Below are positions 1 through 7,584 of a DNA stretch of 30,735 nt, one piece after another. Source of the DNA: JACCQS01 sp050999295. Its GTDB lineage: Bacteria > Actinomycetota > Actinomycetes > Mycobacteriales > Geodermatophilaceae. The position numbers and the translations under genes were made by a program. Each line of letters begins with the position of its first letter. Within the stretch, counting starts at the first letter, position 1. The stretch is from NCBI GenBank assembly GCA_050999295.1, contig JBPCPI010000249.1, positions 1 to 30,735 of the forward strand, given 5' to 3'. A model generated the notes under the pieces. The model did not search any database, was not told the origin of the DNA, and saw nothing but the letters and a program-made list of their open reading frames with translations.

Positions 1-1
1 A

Positions 2-421
2 GCCACGGATGCTGAAGTCAGCGATGCTGAAGCCACGGATGCCGAAGCCACGGATGCTGAAGCCACGGATGCTGAAGCCACGGATGCTGAAGCCACGGAT
101 GCTGAAGTCAGCGATGCCGAAGCCACGGATGCTGAAGTCAGCGATGCCGAAGTCAGCGATGCCGAAGCCACGGATGCTGAAGTCAGCGATGCCGAAGTCA
201 GCGATGCTGAAGTCAGCGATGCCGAAGCCACGGATGCTGAAGTCAGCGATGCTGAAGTCAGCGATGCCGAAGTCAGCGATGCCGAAGTCAGCGATGCCGA
301 AGTCAGCGATGCCGAAGCCACGGATGCCGAAGTCAGCGATGCCGAAGCCAGCGATGCCGAAGCCAGCGATGCCGAAGTCAGCGATGCCGAAGCCACGGAT
401 GCCGAAGTCACCGAGGCCGAC
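2..421 (+). repeat. 28-copy 15-bp tandem repeat (coding)
   Basis: There are four 15-bp units per 60 bases from position 2 without any indel. Two main unit types occur: gccacggatgcYgaa (ATDAE) and gtcagcgatgcYgaa (VSDAE), with gccagcgat hybrids near 347-376. The ATDAE type dominates at the 5' side and VSDAE in the middle, which suggests expansion by unequal crossing-over or slippage. Copy number probably varies between strains. Confidence 0.95.
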
Positions 422-739
422 CAGGTGGAAGAGGTGGACGAGGAGGACGAGGTGGACGAGGAGGACGAGGAGGACGAGTTCAGCGACCCGGTGGATGAAC
501 CAGGTGAGGAGGACGTCGACATGGCCGATCTGCTGCTGATCATCGACCTCAGCGACGAGGTCCACGTCGTCGACCTACGCCCGCGGTATCACATGGCAGT
601 CTGCGGTCACCTGGCTGGCCGAGACGCGATCCCGTTGCCGGTGAACGAGGCACGCGAGGACGGTTTCACCCCGTGTGGTCTCTGTCGGCCCGATGCCACC
701 TTGGCCGGACGGGTGCGGCCCAGGTCCGCCGCCAACTAG
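2..739 (+). CDS. acidic pentapeptide-repeat protein with Ada-like Cys tail (5' end outside window)
   Basis: The reading frame is open from the window edge to TAG at 737-739, so the N-terminus is missing. Codons 1-140 are 28 tandem pentapeptides, mostly ATDAE or VSDAE, with ASDAE hybrids and a last degenerate VTEAD. A very acidic Glu/Asp stretch follows (about residues 142-175), then a hydrophobic strand region (LLLIID, VHVVDLRPRYH) and a C-terminal module with one Cys and nearby His residues, ending EAREDGFTPCGLCRP. The EAxxxGFxPCxxCRP pattern resembles the C-terminal half of the Ada metal-binding domain, so zinc binding is plausible but unproven. The repeat part should be disordered and strongly negative. 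The gene converges on ileS and shares a CTAG with its stop codon. Function unknown. A GTG at 425 could give a repeat-less product, but the frame continues cleanly through it. Confidence 0.72.
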   Translation, partial: ATDAEVSDAEATDAEATDAEATDAEATDAEATDAEVSDAEATDAEVSDAEVSDAEATDAEVSDAEVSDAEVSDAEATDAEVSDAEVSDAEVSDAEVSDAEVSDAEATDAEVSDAEASDAEASDAEVSDAEATDAEVTEADQVEEVDEEDEVDEEDEEDEFSDPVDEPGEEDVDMADLLLIIDLSDEVHVVDLRPRYHMAVCGHLAGRDAIPLPVNEAREDGFTPCGLCRPDATLAGRVRPRSAAN

Positions 740-3700
740 CTCCGTTCGCTGGCCCGCTGTAGTCGTAGCTTGACCGTGCCGGCACGCCCGAGGTCGACGG
801 CGGATGTTTCCCAGCCGCCGGCCGGAGCCGTCCCGTCCAGACTCTCGGCAGCCTGCCCGGCTCCGTCCACGAAGGGGACATCCTCGAAGGCCAGATCAGT
901 CGCCAGCGTCTCGCGTTCGATCAAGTCTGCGTGCGCTCGCATGGCGGTCAGGGTCTCAGCGTCGGCGTACAGCCTGACCGCGATCCGGTCGGAGACAGAC
1001 AGCCCGGCCCTACGGCGAGACTCTTGGATGCCGCGCACCACATCGCGGGCCAGACCCTCGGCCTCGAGTTGGGGGGTGAGAGTGAGATCCAGGCTGATCA
1101 TCCGAGAGTCCTCGAAGCGGGTGGCGGTGTCGTCCCCGACCGCGGGGGTCAGCTCGAACTCGCCGGGGCGCAGGACCACTCCGGCGCAGGTCACCGTGCC
1201 ATCGGGATTCTCGGTGAAGTTTCCAGCCCTGGCTTCCCGGATCACGTCCTGGACCTGGGCCCCGAGCCGCGGCCCTAGGGCGCGGGCGTTGGGGCGCAGC
1301 AGGAACGACTGCGCGTCCGGCTCCTGGAAGTGGACAGCCTGGACATTGACCTCGTCGGAGACCAGCGCGGCGTAGCCACGCAGCCGCTCGGCATCGGCAG
1401 CCTGGATCGTCAGTGTTGACAGCGGCTGGCGTACCCGGACCTTGTTCGCCTTGCGGATCGAGAGCGCCACCGAGCAGACCGACCGCACGGCGTCCATGTC
1501 CCCGACCAACTCGTCGTCGGCGGGCAGATCCTGCGCCGAGGGCCAGTCGCCCAGATGCACCGATGTCTGCCCGGTCAGGCCGCGCCAGACCTGTTCGCTG
1601 ATCATCGGCAGTAGTGGGGCGGCCAGCCGGGAGGTCAGCTCCAGAACCGTGTAGAGGGTGTCGAAGGCATCGGAGTCGCCGGTCCAGAACCGGTCACGGC
1701 TGCGCCGGATGTACCAGTTGGTCAGTGCGTCCAGAAACGAGCGGACCTCGGCGCATGCGCCGGAGATGTCGTAGGCATCCATTGCCTTGGTCACCGTCGT
1801 GATGGTCGTACTCAGCTTGGCCAGGACATACCGGTCCAGCAGGTTGGGTGAGTCCATACGCCGTTGGCCTTCGTGGGTTTCGGCGTTCGCGTAGAGGCAG
1901 AAGAAGTACCAGGCGTTCCAGAGTGGGTGGATGGCCTGGCGGACCGAATCGCGGATCAGGGTCTCGGTGACCGAGAGGTCCCCACCGCGCAGGATCGGTG
2001 AGGCCATCAGCGACCAGCGCATGGCATCGGCGCCGTAGGAGTCATACATCTCGTACACGTCGGGATAGTTGCGCAGACTCTTGCTCATCTTGCGTCCGTC
2101 GTCGCCGAGGACGATCCCGTGTGCGACGCAGGTACGAAACGCCGGCCGGTCGAACAGTGCGGTCGCCAGGACGTGCAGCGTGTAGAACCAACCGCGGGTC
2201 TGGGCCAGGTACTCCACGATGAAATCGCCGGGGTAGTGGTCCTCGAACCAATCCCGGTTCTCGAACGGGTAATGCACTTGGGCGAAGGGCATCGACCCGG
2301 ACTCGAACCAGCAGTCCAGCGTCTCTGGCACCCGGCGCATCGTCGATCGCCCGGTCGGGTCGTCGGGGTTTGGCCGGGTGAGGTCGTCGACGTAGGGGCG
2401 GTGCAGATCGGTCGGGCGTACACCGAAGTCCCGTTCCATCTCCGCCAAAGAGCCGTAGACGTCTGTCCGTGGGTAGGCCGGGTCGTCAGAGACCCATACC
2501 GGGATCGGGCTGCCCCAGAACCGGTTCCGGCTGATCGACCAGTCCCGGGCTCCCTCCAGCCACTTGCCGAACGAGCCGTCCCGAACGTGACCTGGCACCC
2601 AGGTGATCTGCTGGTTGAGCTCGACCATCCGGTCTCGAAACCGGGTGACCTCGACGAACCAACTCGACACCGCCATGTAGATCAGCGGGGTGTCGCACCG
2701 CCAGCAGTGCGGATAGGGGTGCTCGTAGCTGTCCTGACGGTAGAGCACCCCCCGATCCCGCAGCTCGGCCAGCAACGGCTTGTTCGCCTCGAACACCTGC
2801 AGGCCCGCGAAACGTGGGGCGACGGAGTTGAACCGGGCATGCGGATCAACGGTCATGATGACCGGGATGCCGGCCGCCGTGCATACGTTGAAGTCATCTT
2901 CACCGTGCGACGGGGCCACCTGCACGACCCCGGTGCCGTCCTCGGTGGACACGAAGTCGCCGGCTAGAACGGTGAACGCGGTCGGCACGTCCGCCATCTG
3001 CTCGACCAGGAAGTCGAAGACCGGGGTGTAGCGGCGACCGACCAGATCGACACCCCGGATCGTGTCGACGCGTCGTGCATCGCCGAGTTCGCGCTCGTAG
3101 GCAACCAGGCGGCTCTCGGCCAACAGGTAGCGATGCCCGTCGGAGCCCGCCATGACGGCGTATTCGATGTCTGGTCCGACGACGAGAGCGACATTCGGCA
3201 CCAATGTCCAGGGCATGGTGGTCCAGGCCAGGACGCGCTCGCCGGTCTCCAACTCGAACCACACCGTGCTCGCCGGGTCCTGTCGGCTGCGGTAGACGTC
3301 GTCCATTCGGGTCTCGGTCGCCGACAGCGGCGTCTCGCAGCGCCAGCAGTAGGGCAGCACTCGGAAGCCCTCGTAGATCAGGCCCTTGTCATACAAGGTC
3401 TTGAACGCCCACATGACGCTTTCCATGTAGGGCAGGTCGAGGGTTTTATAGTCGTTGTCGAAGTCCACCCACCGGGCCTGGCGGGTGACGTAGCGCTCCC
3501 ACTCCTCGGTGTAGCGCAGCACCGAGGCACGACAGGCCGCATTGAACTTCGCGATGCCCATCTCGATGATCTCCGGCTTGCCGGAGATGCCGAGCTGCTT
3601 CTCGGCCTCGACCTCTGCGGGCAGGCCGTGGCAGTCCCAGCCGAAGCGTCGCTCGACCCGCCGGCCGCGCATCGTCTGGTAGCGGGGAACGACGTCCTTC

Positions 3701-3936
3701 ACGTACCCGGTGAGCAGATGGCCGTAGTGCGGCAGGCCGTTGGCGAAGGGGGGGCCATCGTAGAACACGTACTCATTGCTGCCGTTGGCACCGGACTCGC
3801 GCGCCTCGACACTGGCCTGAAAGGTCTTGTCAGCCGCCCAGGTGACGAGGGTGTCCCGCTCGAGGTCGGGCAGGTGGGGAGTCGGTGTGACCAGCGCAGG
3901 TCCACCGGTGCTGCTGCGATGCCTGGGATAGGCCAT
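736..3936 (-). CDS. ileS: isoleucyl-tRNA synthetase
   Basis: Class I aminoacyl-tRNA synthetase that charges tRNA-Ile with isoleucine in the cytoplasm. About 1066 residues, the size of the long (type 2) IleRS. The HIGH-type signature is HYGH (about residues 70-73) in GLPHYGHLLTG, and KMSKS lies near residue 615 (DDGRKMSKSLRNYPD). Two CWRC-type Cys pairs (YCWRCETPL, HCWRCDTPL) sit in the connective-peptide region. The C-terminal half is an anticodon-binding helical domain. I chose the ATG at 3936: the purine-rich GAGGAACGAGG just upstream is a Shine-Dalgarno and is the element the upstream T-box would sequester. A TTG ten codons earlier (3966) is the alternative, but it lies inside that element. 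The stop overlaps the stop of the convergent repeat-protein gene. Confidence 0.97.
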   Translation of the reverse strand: MAYPRHRSSTGGPALVTPTPHLPDLERDTLVTWAADKTFQASVEARESGANGSNEYVFYDGPPFANGLPHYGHLLTGYVKDVVPRYQTMRGRRVERRFGWDCHGLPAEVEAEKQLGISGKPEIIEMGIAKFNAACRASVLRYTEEWERYVTRQARWVDFDNDYKTLDLPYMESVMWAFKTLYDKGLIYEGFRVLPYCWRCETPLSATETRMDDVYRSRQDPASTVWFELETGERVLAWTTMPWTLVPNVALVVGPDIEYAVMAGSDGHRYLLAESRLVAYERELGDARRVDTIRGVDLVGRRYTPVFDFLVEQMADVPTAFTVLAGDFVSTEDGTGVVQVAPSHGEDDFNVCTAAGIPVIMTVDPHARFNSVAPRFAGLQVFEANKPLLAELRDRGVLYRQDSYEHPYPHCWRCDTPLIYMAVSSWFVEVTRFRDRMVELNQQITWVPGHVRDGSFGKWLEGARDWSISRNRFWGSPIPVWVSDDPAYPRTDVYGSLAEMERDFGVRPTDLHRPYVDDLTRPNPDDPTGRSTMRRVPETLDCWFESGSMPFAQVHYPFENRDWFEDHYPGDFIVEYLAQTRGWFYTLHVLATALFDRPAFRTCVAHGIVLGDDGRKMSKSLRNYPDVYEMYDSYGADAMRWSLMASPILRGGDLSVTETLIRDSVRQAIHPLWNAWYFFCLYANAETHEGQRRMDSPNLLDRYVLAKLSTTITTVTKAMDAYDISGACAEVRSFLDALTNWYIRRSRDRFWTGDSDAFDTLYTVLELTSRLAAPLLPMISEQVWRGLTGQTSVHLGDWPSAQDLPADDELVGDMDAVRSVCSVALSIRKANKVRVRQPLSTLTIQAADAERLRGYAALVSDEVNVQAVHFQEPDAQSFLLRPNARALGPRLGAQVQDVIREARAGNFTENPDGTVTCAGVVLRPGEFELTPAVGDDTATRFEDSRMISLDLTLTPQLEAEGLARDVVRGIQESRRRAGLSVSDRIAVRLYADAETLTAMRAHADLIERETLATDLAFEDVPFVDGAGQAAESLDGTAPAGGWETSAVDLGRAGTVKLRLQRASERS

Positions 3937-3947
3937 CAAGATCTCTG

Positions 3948-4260
3948 CCTCGTTCCTCGCGCTCAATCGACTGTGACTTACCCGGCCTAGGAGGTGTTGG
4001 GCTCCGCCCGGCCGCTCGACGTCTCGATCTGGCGCGAGGACGAGCGCCGGCGGCCACTAGGCCACCGCACCCGCGGTACCACCTCGCTTGGTCCGCTTTG
4101 CCTGCTGGCGCCGCGGACCCGCTCTGGTCGTGCCGGCTATGACGGGCCACTCCCGTCCGGTTCTACTGGGGCACGTCCCGAGCTCTGCGGTTCTGCGTTG
4201 GGACGCACCTGTTCTTCCGGAGGCTCGCCGGTGATGGCCGGGTCGATGCCTGTGGCACTG
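3948..4260 (-). ncRNA. T-box riboswitch, tRNA-Ile specific, translational type (ileS leader)
   Basis: Read on the minus strand, the leader contains a short stem I with the specifier AUC (Ile codon) at 4235-4233, followed by the element GGCGAGCCTCCGGAAGAAC, then a CAGTAGAACCGGACGGG element near 4170, then the T-box bulge core GGTGGTACCGCGG at 4083-4071. The tRNA CCA end pairs with the UGGN of this bulge. The upstream GCGAGG can pair with CCTCGC at 4038-4033 (antisequestrator). The same 3' strand (TCCTCGCGC) is also complementary to GCGCGAGGA at the ileS Shine-Dalgarno, so the two helices exclude each other. No U-tract terminator is present. This is the translational T-box arrangement known for actinobacterial ileS. 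The outer limits of the RNA are estimated. Confidence 0.93.
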
Positions 4261-4266
4261 AGGATA
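4261..4266 (-). promoter_or_regulatory. candidate -10 element of the ileS leader
   Basis: The minus strand reads TATCCT, matching the actinobacterial TANNNT -10 pattern. It lies immediately upstream of the T-box stem I, so transcription would begin near 4254. No convincing TTG-type -35 is visible 17 bases upstream. Weak evidence on its own; position relative to the riboswitch is the main support. Confidence 0.3.
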
Positions 4267-4367
4267 GTCGAGATCGCAATCCGGTTGCCGGCATGGCAGC
4301 CCCAGGCCGGGGTGCAATGGTCACGGTGGGCGCGCAGGCGCTTTGAGCGCGTACGGGAGACTGTCAT

Positions 4368-4409
4368 ATGGCCGCACCCAGTTGCTTTCGGGGCGAGCAG
4401 CGCTTGTGA
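4368..4409 (+). CDS. possible 13-codon leader peptide upstream of antiporter
   Basis: ATG at 4368 is preceded by GGGAGA about 7 bases upstream (4355-4360) and opens a 13-codon frame (MAAPSCFRGEQRL) that ends in TGA at 4407-4409. That TGA overlaps the antiporter GTG start as GTGA, the same coupling geometry used by many real genes in this window. The antiporter GTG itself has little Shine-Dalgarno sequence, so reinitiation after this short frame would explain its translation. No homology can be judged at this length. Confidence 0.35.
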   Translation: MAAPSCFRGEQRL

Positions 4410-5923
4410 GCGCTGCGGACTTCGCGCCCATCCTGCTGATCGGCGCTGTGATCGTCCTCGTCGGGGTGCTGGCGGTTCGAGTGGCCAGCCGCGTTGGGCT
4501 ACCCAGCCTGCTGATCTATCTCGGGCTCGGCCTGGTGCTCGGGGAGTCCGGCCTCGGCATCGAGTTCGAGGATGCCGAGTTGACCCAGGTCCTGGGGCTC
4601 ACCGCCCTGGCGATCATCCTGGCCGAAGGAGGTCTGACCACCCGTTGGAGTGCTGCGCGCCCGATTCTGGTCCAAGGCATCGTGCTGTCCACACTGGGAG
4701 TCGGACTCAGCGTCACGATCACGGCAGGCATCGCGGTATGGGTGTTCGGATTCGATCTGTCCACGGCGCTGCTGTTCGGTGCGATCGTCAGTTCGACCGA
4801 TGCGGCAGCGGTCTTCGCCAGCCTTCGACGACTCGGCCTGCCCGCACGCGTCGTGGGGACGCTCGAACTGGAGAGCGGGTTCAACGACGCCCCGGCGGTT
4901 CTGTTGGTCATCGCGCTCTCGGAGGCACTTGCCACCTCGCAGGACCCCTACGTCCCATCCTTGATCGCACTGATTCTCTACGAACTCGCGGCGGGTGCGG
5001 CGTTCGGCATCATCATCGGAATGGCCGGCGCCTGGCTGCTGCGCCGAAGCGCCCTGCCGGTGTCGGGGTTGTATCCGCTGGCCACTGTCGCGCTGTGCAT
5101 GACCGGGTACGCCACGGCAACAGTCGCCCACGCGTCAGGCTTCCTCGCCGTGTACGTCTGCGGGCTGGTGCTCGGCAACTCCGCGCTCCCGCACCGCGCG
5201 GCCACCCTGGGCTTCGTCGAGGGCTTGGCCTGGCTCGCCCAGATCGGCCTGTTCGTGCTGCTCGGCCTACTGGCCAGCCCCGATCGACTGCTCGGCGCCA
5301 TCGGTCCGGCCGTCATCCTGGGGCTAGCCCTGCTTCTGGTGGCTCGTCCGGTATCGGTGTTCGGCTCGTTATCCTGGTTCAAGATCCCCTGGCGAGAACA
5401 GCTCTTCCTGTCCTGGGCAGGCCTGCGCGGAGCCGTGCCGATCGTGCTGGCCACCATCCCGATCTCTTTGGCGGTCGATGATGCCGATGCCAAGCAGATC
5501 TTCGACGCAGTCTTCGTCCTGGTAGTGGTCTTCACGGTCATCCAGGGCACCACCTTGCCCACAGCGGCGCGTTGGCTCGGTCTGTCGAACGCGCTGCCTG
5601 AACGTGAGGTTGATGTCGAGTCGTCGACGCTGGAGGAACTCAACGCCGAGTTGCTGCAGTTGACCGTGCCGGATTCGTCTCGGCTGCACGGCGTCTACGT
5701 GTCCGAGCTCCGGTTACCGCCGGATACGGCAGTGACTCTGCTCGTACGGGACGGCCGATCCTTCGTACCCGAGGCCTCGACCAGACTCGCCAGCGGCGAT
5801 CAACTTCTGGTCGTCACCACGATCGGCTCCCGCGAGGCCACCATGAGCCGACTGCGAGCCGTCAGCCGGGCCGGCCGGCTGGCGCGGTGGCGCGGTGAGC
5901 TCGGCGCGAGCCTTCCCGAGTGA
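4406..5923 (+). CDS. CPA1-family cation/proton antiporter with C-terminal TrkA-C domain
   Basis: Integral membrane antiporter exchanging K+ or Na+ for protons, about 505 residues. The first 390 residues hold about 12 hydrophobic segments. SSTDAAAVFASLR (about residue 127) and ESGFNDAPAVLL (about 155) match the family; the Asn-Asp pair in FND is typical of electroneutral CPA1 proteins. The soluble tail (about 420-505) resembles the TrkA-C/RCK-C ligand-binding domain found in NhaP2-like K+/H+ antiporters, suggesting nucleotide or ion gating. GTG 4406 is chosen because hydrophobic sequence starts immediately after it; a TTG at 4343 would add 21 less plausible residues. The gene is divergent from ileS. 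The transported ion cannot be fixed from sequence. Confidence 0.88.
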   Translation: MSAADFAPILLIGAVIVLVGVLAVRVASRVGLPSLLIYLGLGLVLGESGLGIEFEDAELTQVLGLTALAIILAEGGLTTRWSAARPILVQGIVLSTLGVGLSVTITAGIAVWVFGFDLSTALLFGAIVSSTDAAAVFASLRRLGLPARVVGTLELESGFNDAPAVLLVIALSEALATSQDPYVPSLIALILYELAAGAAFGIIIGMAGAWLLRRSALPVSGLYPLATVALCMTGYATATVAHASGFLAVYVCGLVLGNSALPHRAATLGFVEGLAWLAQIGLFVLLGLLASPDRLLGAIGPAVILGLALLLVARPVSVFGSLSWFKIPWREQLFLSWAGLRGAVPIVLATIPISLAVDDADAKQIFDAVFVLVVVFTVIQGTTLPTAARWLGLSNALPEREVDVESSTLEELNAELLQLTVPDSSRLHGVYVSELRLPPDTAVTLLVRDGRSFVPEASTRLASGDQLLVVTTIGSREATMSRLRAVSRAGRLARWRGELGASLPE

Positions 5924-5961
5924 GCCCGAGCTCGCGGCAAGTCGGTGATCGGTGCGCCGCG

Positions 5962-5990
5962 TTGTGCGGTCGAGACTGCGACCGTAAGGT
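5962..5990 (+). promoter_or_regulatory. sigma-A-like promoter of the dksA-like/lspA unit
   Basis: TTGTGC at 5962-5967, a 17-base spacer, and TAAGGT at 5985-5990 fit the housekeeping TTGNNN-17-TANNNT pattern. The site lies between the antiporter stop and the basic-tail zinc-finger gene, giving a 5' leader of roughly 50-65 bases. Confidence 0.5.
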
Positions 5991-6046
5991 GGCACGCCAC
6001 GTGCCCGCCACTGACTGCGCCGATCGGCGGCTGGTTGGCCTATGAG

Positions 6047-6904
6047 ATGGAGTGTGCGCCGGTGGTAGCAGCAAAGAGGGCACCGGCCAGGAAGGCACCC
6101 GCCAAAGCGGCGGCCAAGCAAGCACCGGCCAAGAAGGCACCGCCGAAGAAGGCACCGACCAAGAAGGCACCCGCCAAGGCTCCGGCCAAGAAGGCACCCG
6201 CGAAGAAAGCCGCTCCGGCAAAGTCGACAGCTCCCCGAAAGGCGGCAGCCAAGCAGACGGCAGCTAAGCAGACGGCAGCTAAGCAGACGGCAGCCAAGAA
6301 GGCGCCCGCCAAGCAGACGGCAGCCAAGCAGACAGCAGCCAAGAAGGCGCCCGCCAAGCAGACAGCAGCCAAGCAGACAGCAGCCAAGAAGGCGCCCGTC
6401 AAGCGGAGCGCTCCCGCAACGGACACGAGCACGGCCAAGAAGGCAGCTGCGACGAAGGCACCAGCGACGAAGGCAGCACCCAAGGCCAGCGCGAATCGCG
6501 GCGCCGCACCAACGTCGTCGGCGGCCAAGAAGGGGGCAGCGGGCTGGACGACCAAGGAACTCCGGGCGGTCGGCAAGGCGCTGGAGGCCGAACTCGCCGA
6601 ACTCCGACGTGAGTACGAGCAGACGATGCTGACGCTCAACGACATGCAGCAGACCGTGAGCGATGGCTCCGGGGACGATCAAGCCGACGCCGGGAGCAAG
6701 ACGTTCGAGCGCGAACATGAGATGTCGCTGGCCAACAACCGGCTGGATCTGATCACCCAGATGGAACACGCCCTGGTTCGGATCGCCGATGGCAGCTACG
6801 GGCGCTGCGAGAGCTGCGGCGAGACGATTGCCAAGGCGCGGCTGCAGGCATTTCCGGCCGCCACACTGTGCCTCACGTGCAAGCAGCGCGAAGAACGCCG
6901 CTGA
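6047..6904 (+). CDS. DksA/TraR-type C4 zinc-finger protein with histone-H1-like Lys/Ala/Pro-rich N-terminus
   Basis: About 285 residues in two parts. Residues 1-165 are almost only Lys, Ala, Pro, Thr and Gln, including ten pentapeptides (KQTAA, KKAPA) at 6251-6400, and resemble the basic tails of histone-H1-like nucleoid proteins. Residues 166-285 are a DksA/TraR domain: a helical coiled-coil region (ELRAVGKALEAELAELRREY onwards) and a C4 finger, CESC near residue 264 and CLTC near residue 281. DksA proteins act in the RNA polymerase secondary channel. The tail probably binds DNA or RNA non-specifically, so the protein may link chromatin and transcription. The acidic coiled-coil tip of true DksA is not clearly visible. 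A start at GTG 6062 has a better Shine-Dalgarno (GGAG, 9 bases away) than ATG 6047. A similar gene lies between ileS and lspA in Streptomyces (from memory). Confidence 0.85.
   Translation: MECAPVVAAKRAPARKAPAKAAAKQAPAKKAPPKKAPTKKAPAKAPAKKAPAKKAAPAKSTAPRKAAAKQTAAKQTAAKQTAAKKAPAKQTAAKQTAAKKAPAKQTAAKQTAAKKAPVKRSAPATDTSTAKKAAATKAPATKAAPKASANRGAAPTSSAAKKGAAGWTTKELRAVGKALEAELAELRREYEQTMLTLNDMQQTVSDGSGDDQADAGSKTFEREHEMSLANNRLDLITQMEHALVRIADGSYGRCESCGETIAKARLQAFPAATLCLTCKQREERR
6251..6400 (+). repeat. 15-bp coding tandem repeat (KQTAA/KKAPA), 45-bp higher order
   Basis: Ten units of 15 bases encode KQTAA x3, KKAPA, KQTAA x2, KKAPA, KQTAA x2, KKAPV. From the second unit on, a 45-base block (KQTAA KQTAA KKAPA) is repeated three times almost unchanged at nucleotide level. 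Recent duplication is likely, and length polymorphism between strains is expected. Confidence 0.93.
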
Positions 6905-6979
6905 TCGGATCGGCTCGGTGCCTCGCCCGTGGTGGGCGGGGGCAGCCAGAGCCGTACGGAGGGCATGCGAGGCTGAGGT

Positions 6980-7543
6980 GTGACCAGGGAGCCGGCTGAA
7001 CCCGACGGTGCGGCAGCGCACGAGCACGAGCCGGCAGTCGCGGATCCCCCCCGCCGGCTGGGCCTCCTGCTCCTCGTTGGGATCGTCATCTTCGCCCTCG
7101 ACCTGGGAAGCAAGGTCGTGGTCGTCGCGACGCTGTCCGACCGGCCCCCTGTGCGTCTGCTCGGCGGGTTGATCTATGTCACCGAGGCACGCAACACCGG
7201 AGCGGCGTTCGGACTCGCAGAGGGGATGACCGTGGTGTTCACCCTAATCGCGGCCGGCGTGATCGCAGTGATCCTGCGGACCGCCCCGCGGTTGCGTTCC
7301 ACCGGCTGGGCCTGGGCGCTGGGCCTGATCGTCGGGGGAGCCCTGGGAAATCTGGTGGACCGGGTCTTCCGCTCGCCGGGAGTCTTCCGTGGTGGGGTCG
7401 TGGACTTCATCAGCGTCCTGGACCCGGGAGGGCAGGTGTGGCCGATCTTCAACGTGGCCGATTCGGCCATCGTCTGCGGCGCTGTCCTGGGGGTCCTGAT
7501 GGCCTTCCGGGGTAGGGACTTCGACGGAGGCCGCAGTTCCTGA
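6980..7543 (+). CDS. lspA: lipoprotein signal peptidase (signal peptidase II)
   Basis: Membrane aspartyl protease that cleaves the signal peptide of prolipoproteins after lipid modification. 187 residues with four hydrophobic segments (about 27-47, 80-100, 110-128, 155-175). The two catalytic Asp regions are visible: GNLVDRVF and FNVADSAI. The NTGAAFGL motif also matches the family. The first 25 residues are a hydrophilic, His/Glu-rich cytoplasmic extension. The GTG at 6980 is used; the only purine-rich element (GGAGGG at 6959-6964) is rather distant, so the start is not certain. The gene follows the DksA-like gene and precedes the RluA-type gene, the usual actinobacterial order. Confidence 0.95.
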   Translation: MTREPAEPDGAAAHEHEPAVADPPRRLGLLLLVGIVIFALDLGSKVVVVATLSDRPPVRLLGGLIYVTEARNTGAAFGLAEGMTVVFTLIAAGVIAVILRTAPRLRSTGWAWALGLIVGGALGNLVDRVFRSPGVFRGGVVDFISVLDPGGQVWPIFNVADSAIVCGAVLGVLMAFRGRDFDGGRSS

Positions 7544-7584
7544 TCTCGGCGGATGAGCGCGCAGTACTCGGAGTTCGGCACACT

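Noticed and set aside
2..421. CRISPR-like array
   Set aside because: Units are contiguous 15-bp coding repeats without spacers and keep one open frame.
9..539. 176-residue Met/Lys/Pro-rich ORF across the 5' repeats
   Set aside because: It is an out-of-phase reading of the 15-bp repeats. The ATDAE/VSDAE frame runs uninterrupted into the conserved Cys-containing tail, so that frame is the real one.
2119..3990. Long plus-strand ORFs opposite ileS
   Set aside because: They are antisense shadows of a fully conserved ileS; composition is typical of G+C-rich complementary frames and there is no domain pattern.
3994..5481. 495-residue plus-strand ORF over the ileS leader and antiporter
   Set aside because: Arg/Gly-rich, starts within the antisense of the T-box and overlaps the well-supported antiporter in another frame.
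5714..7027. 437-residue minus-strand ORF opposite the basic-tail gene
   Set aside because: Its Cys/Leu/Gly repeats are the complement of the KQTAA/KKAPA codons; the DksA frame has a real zinc-finger domain.
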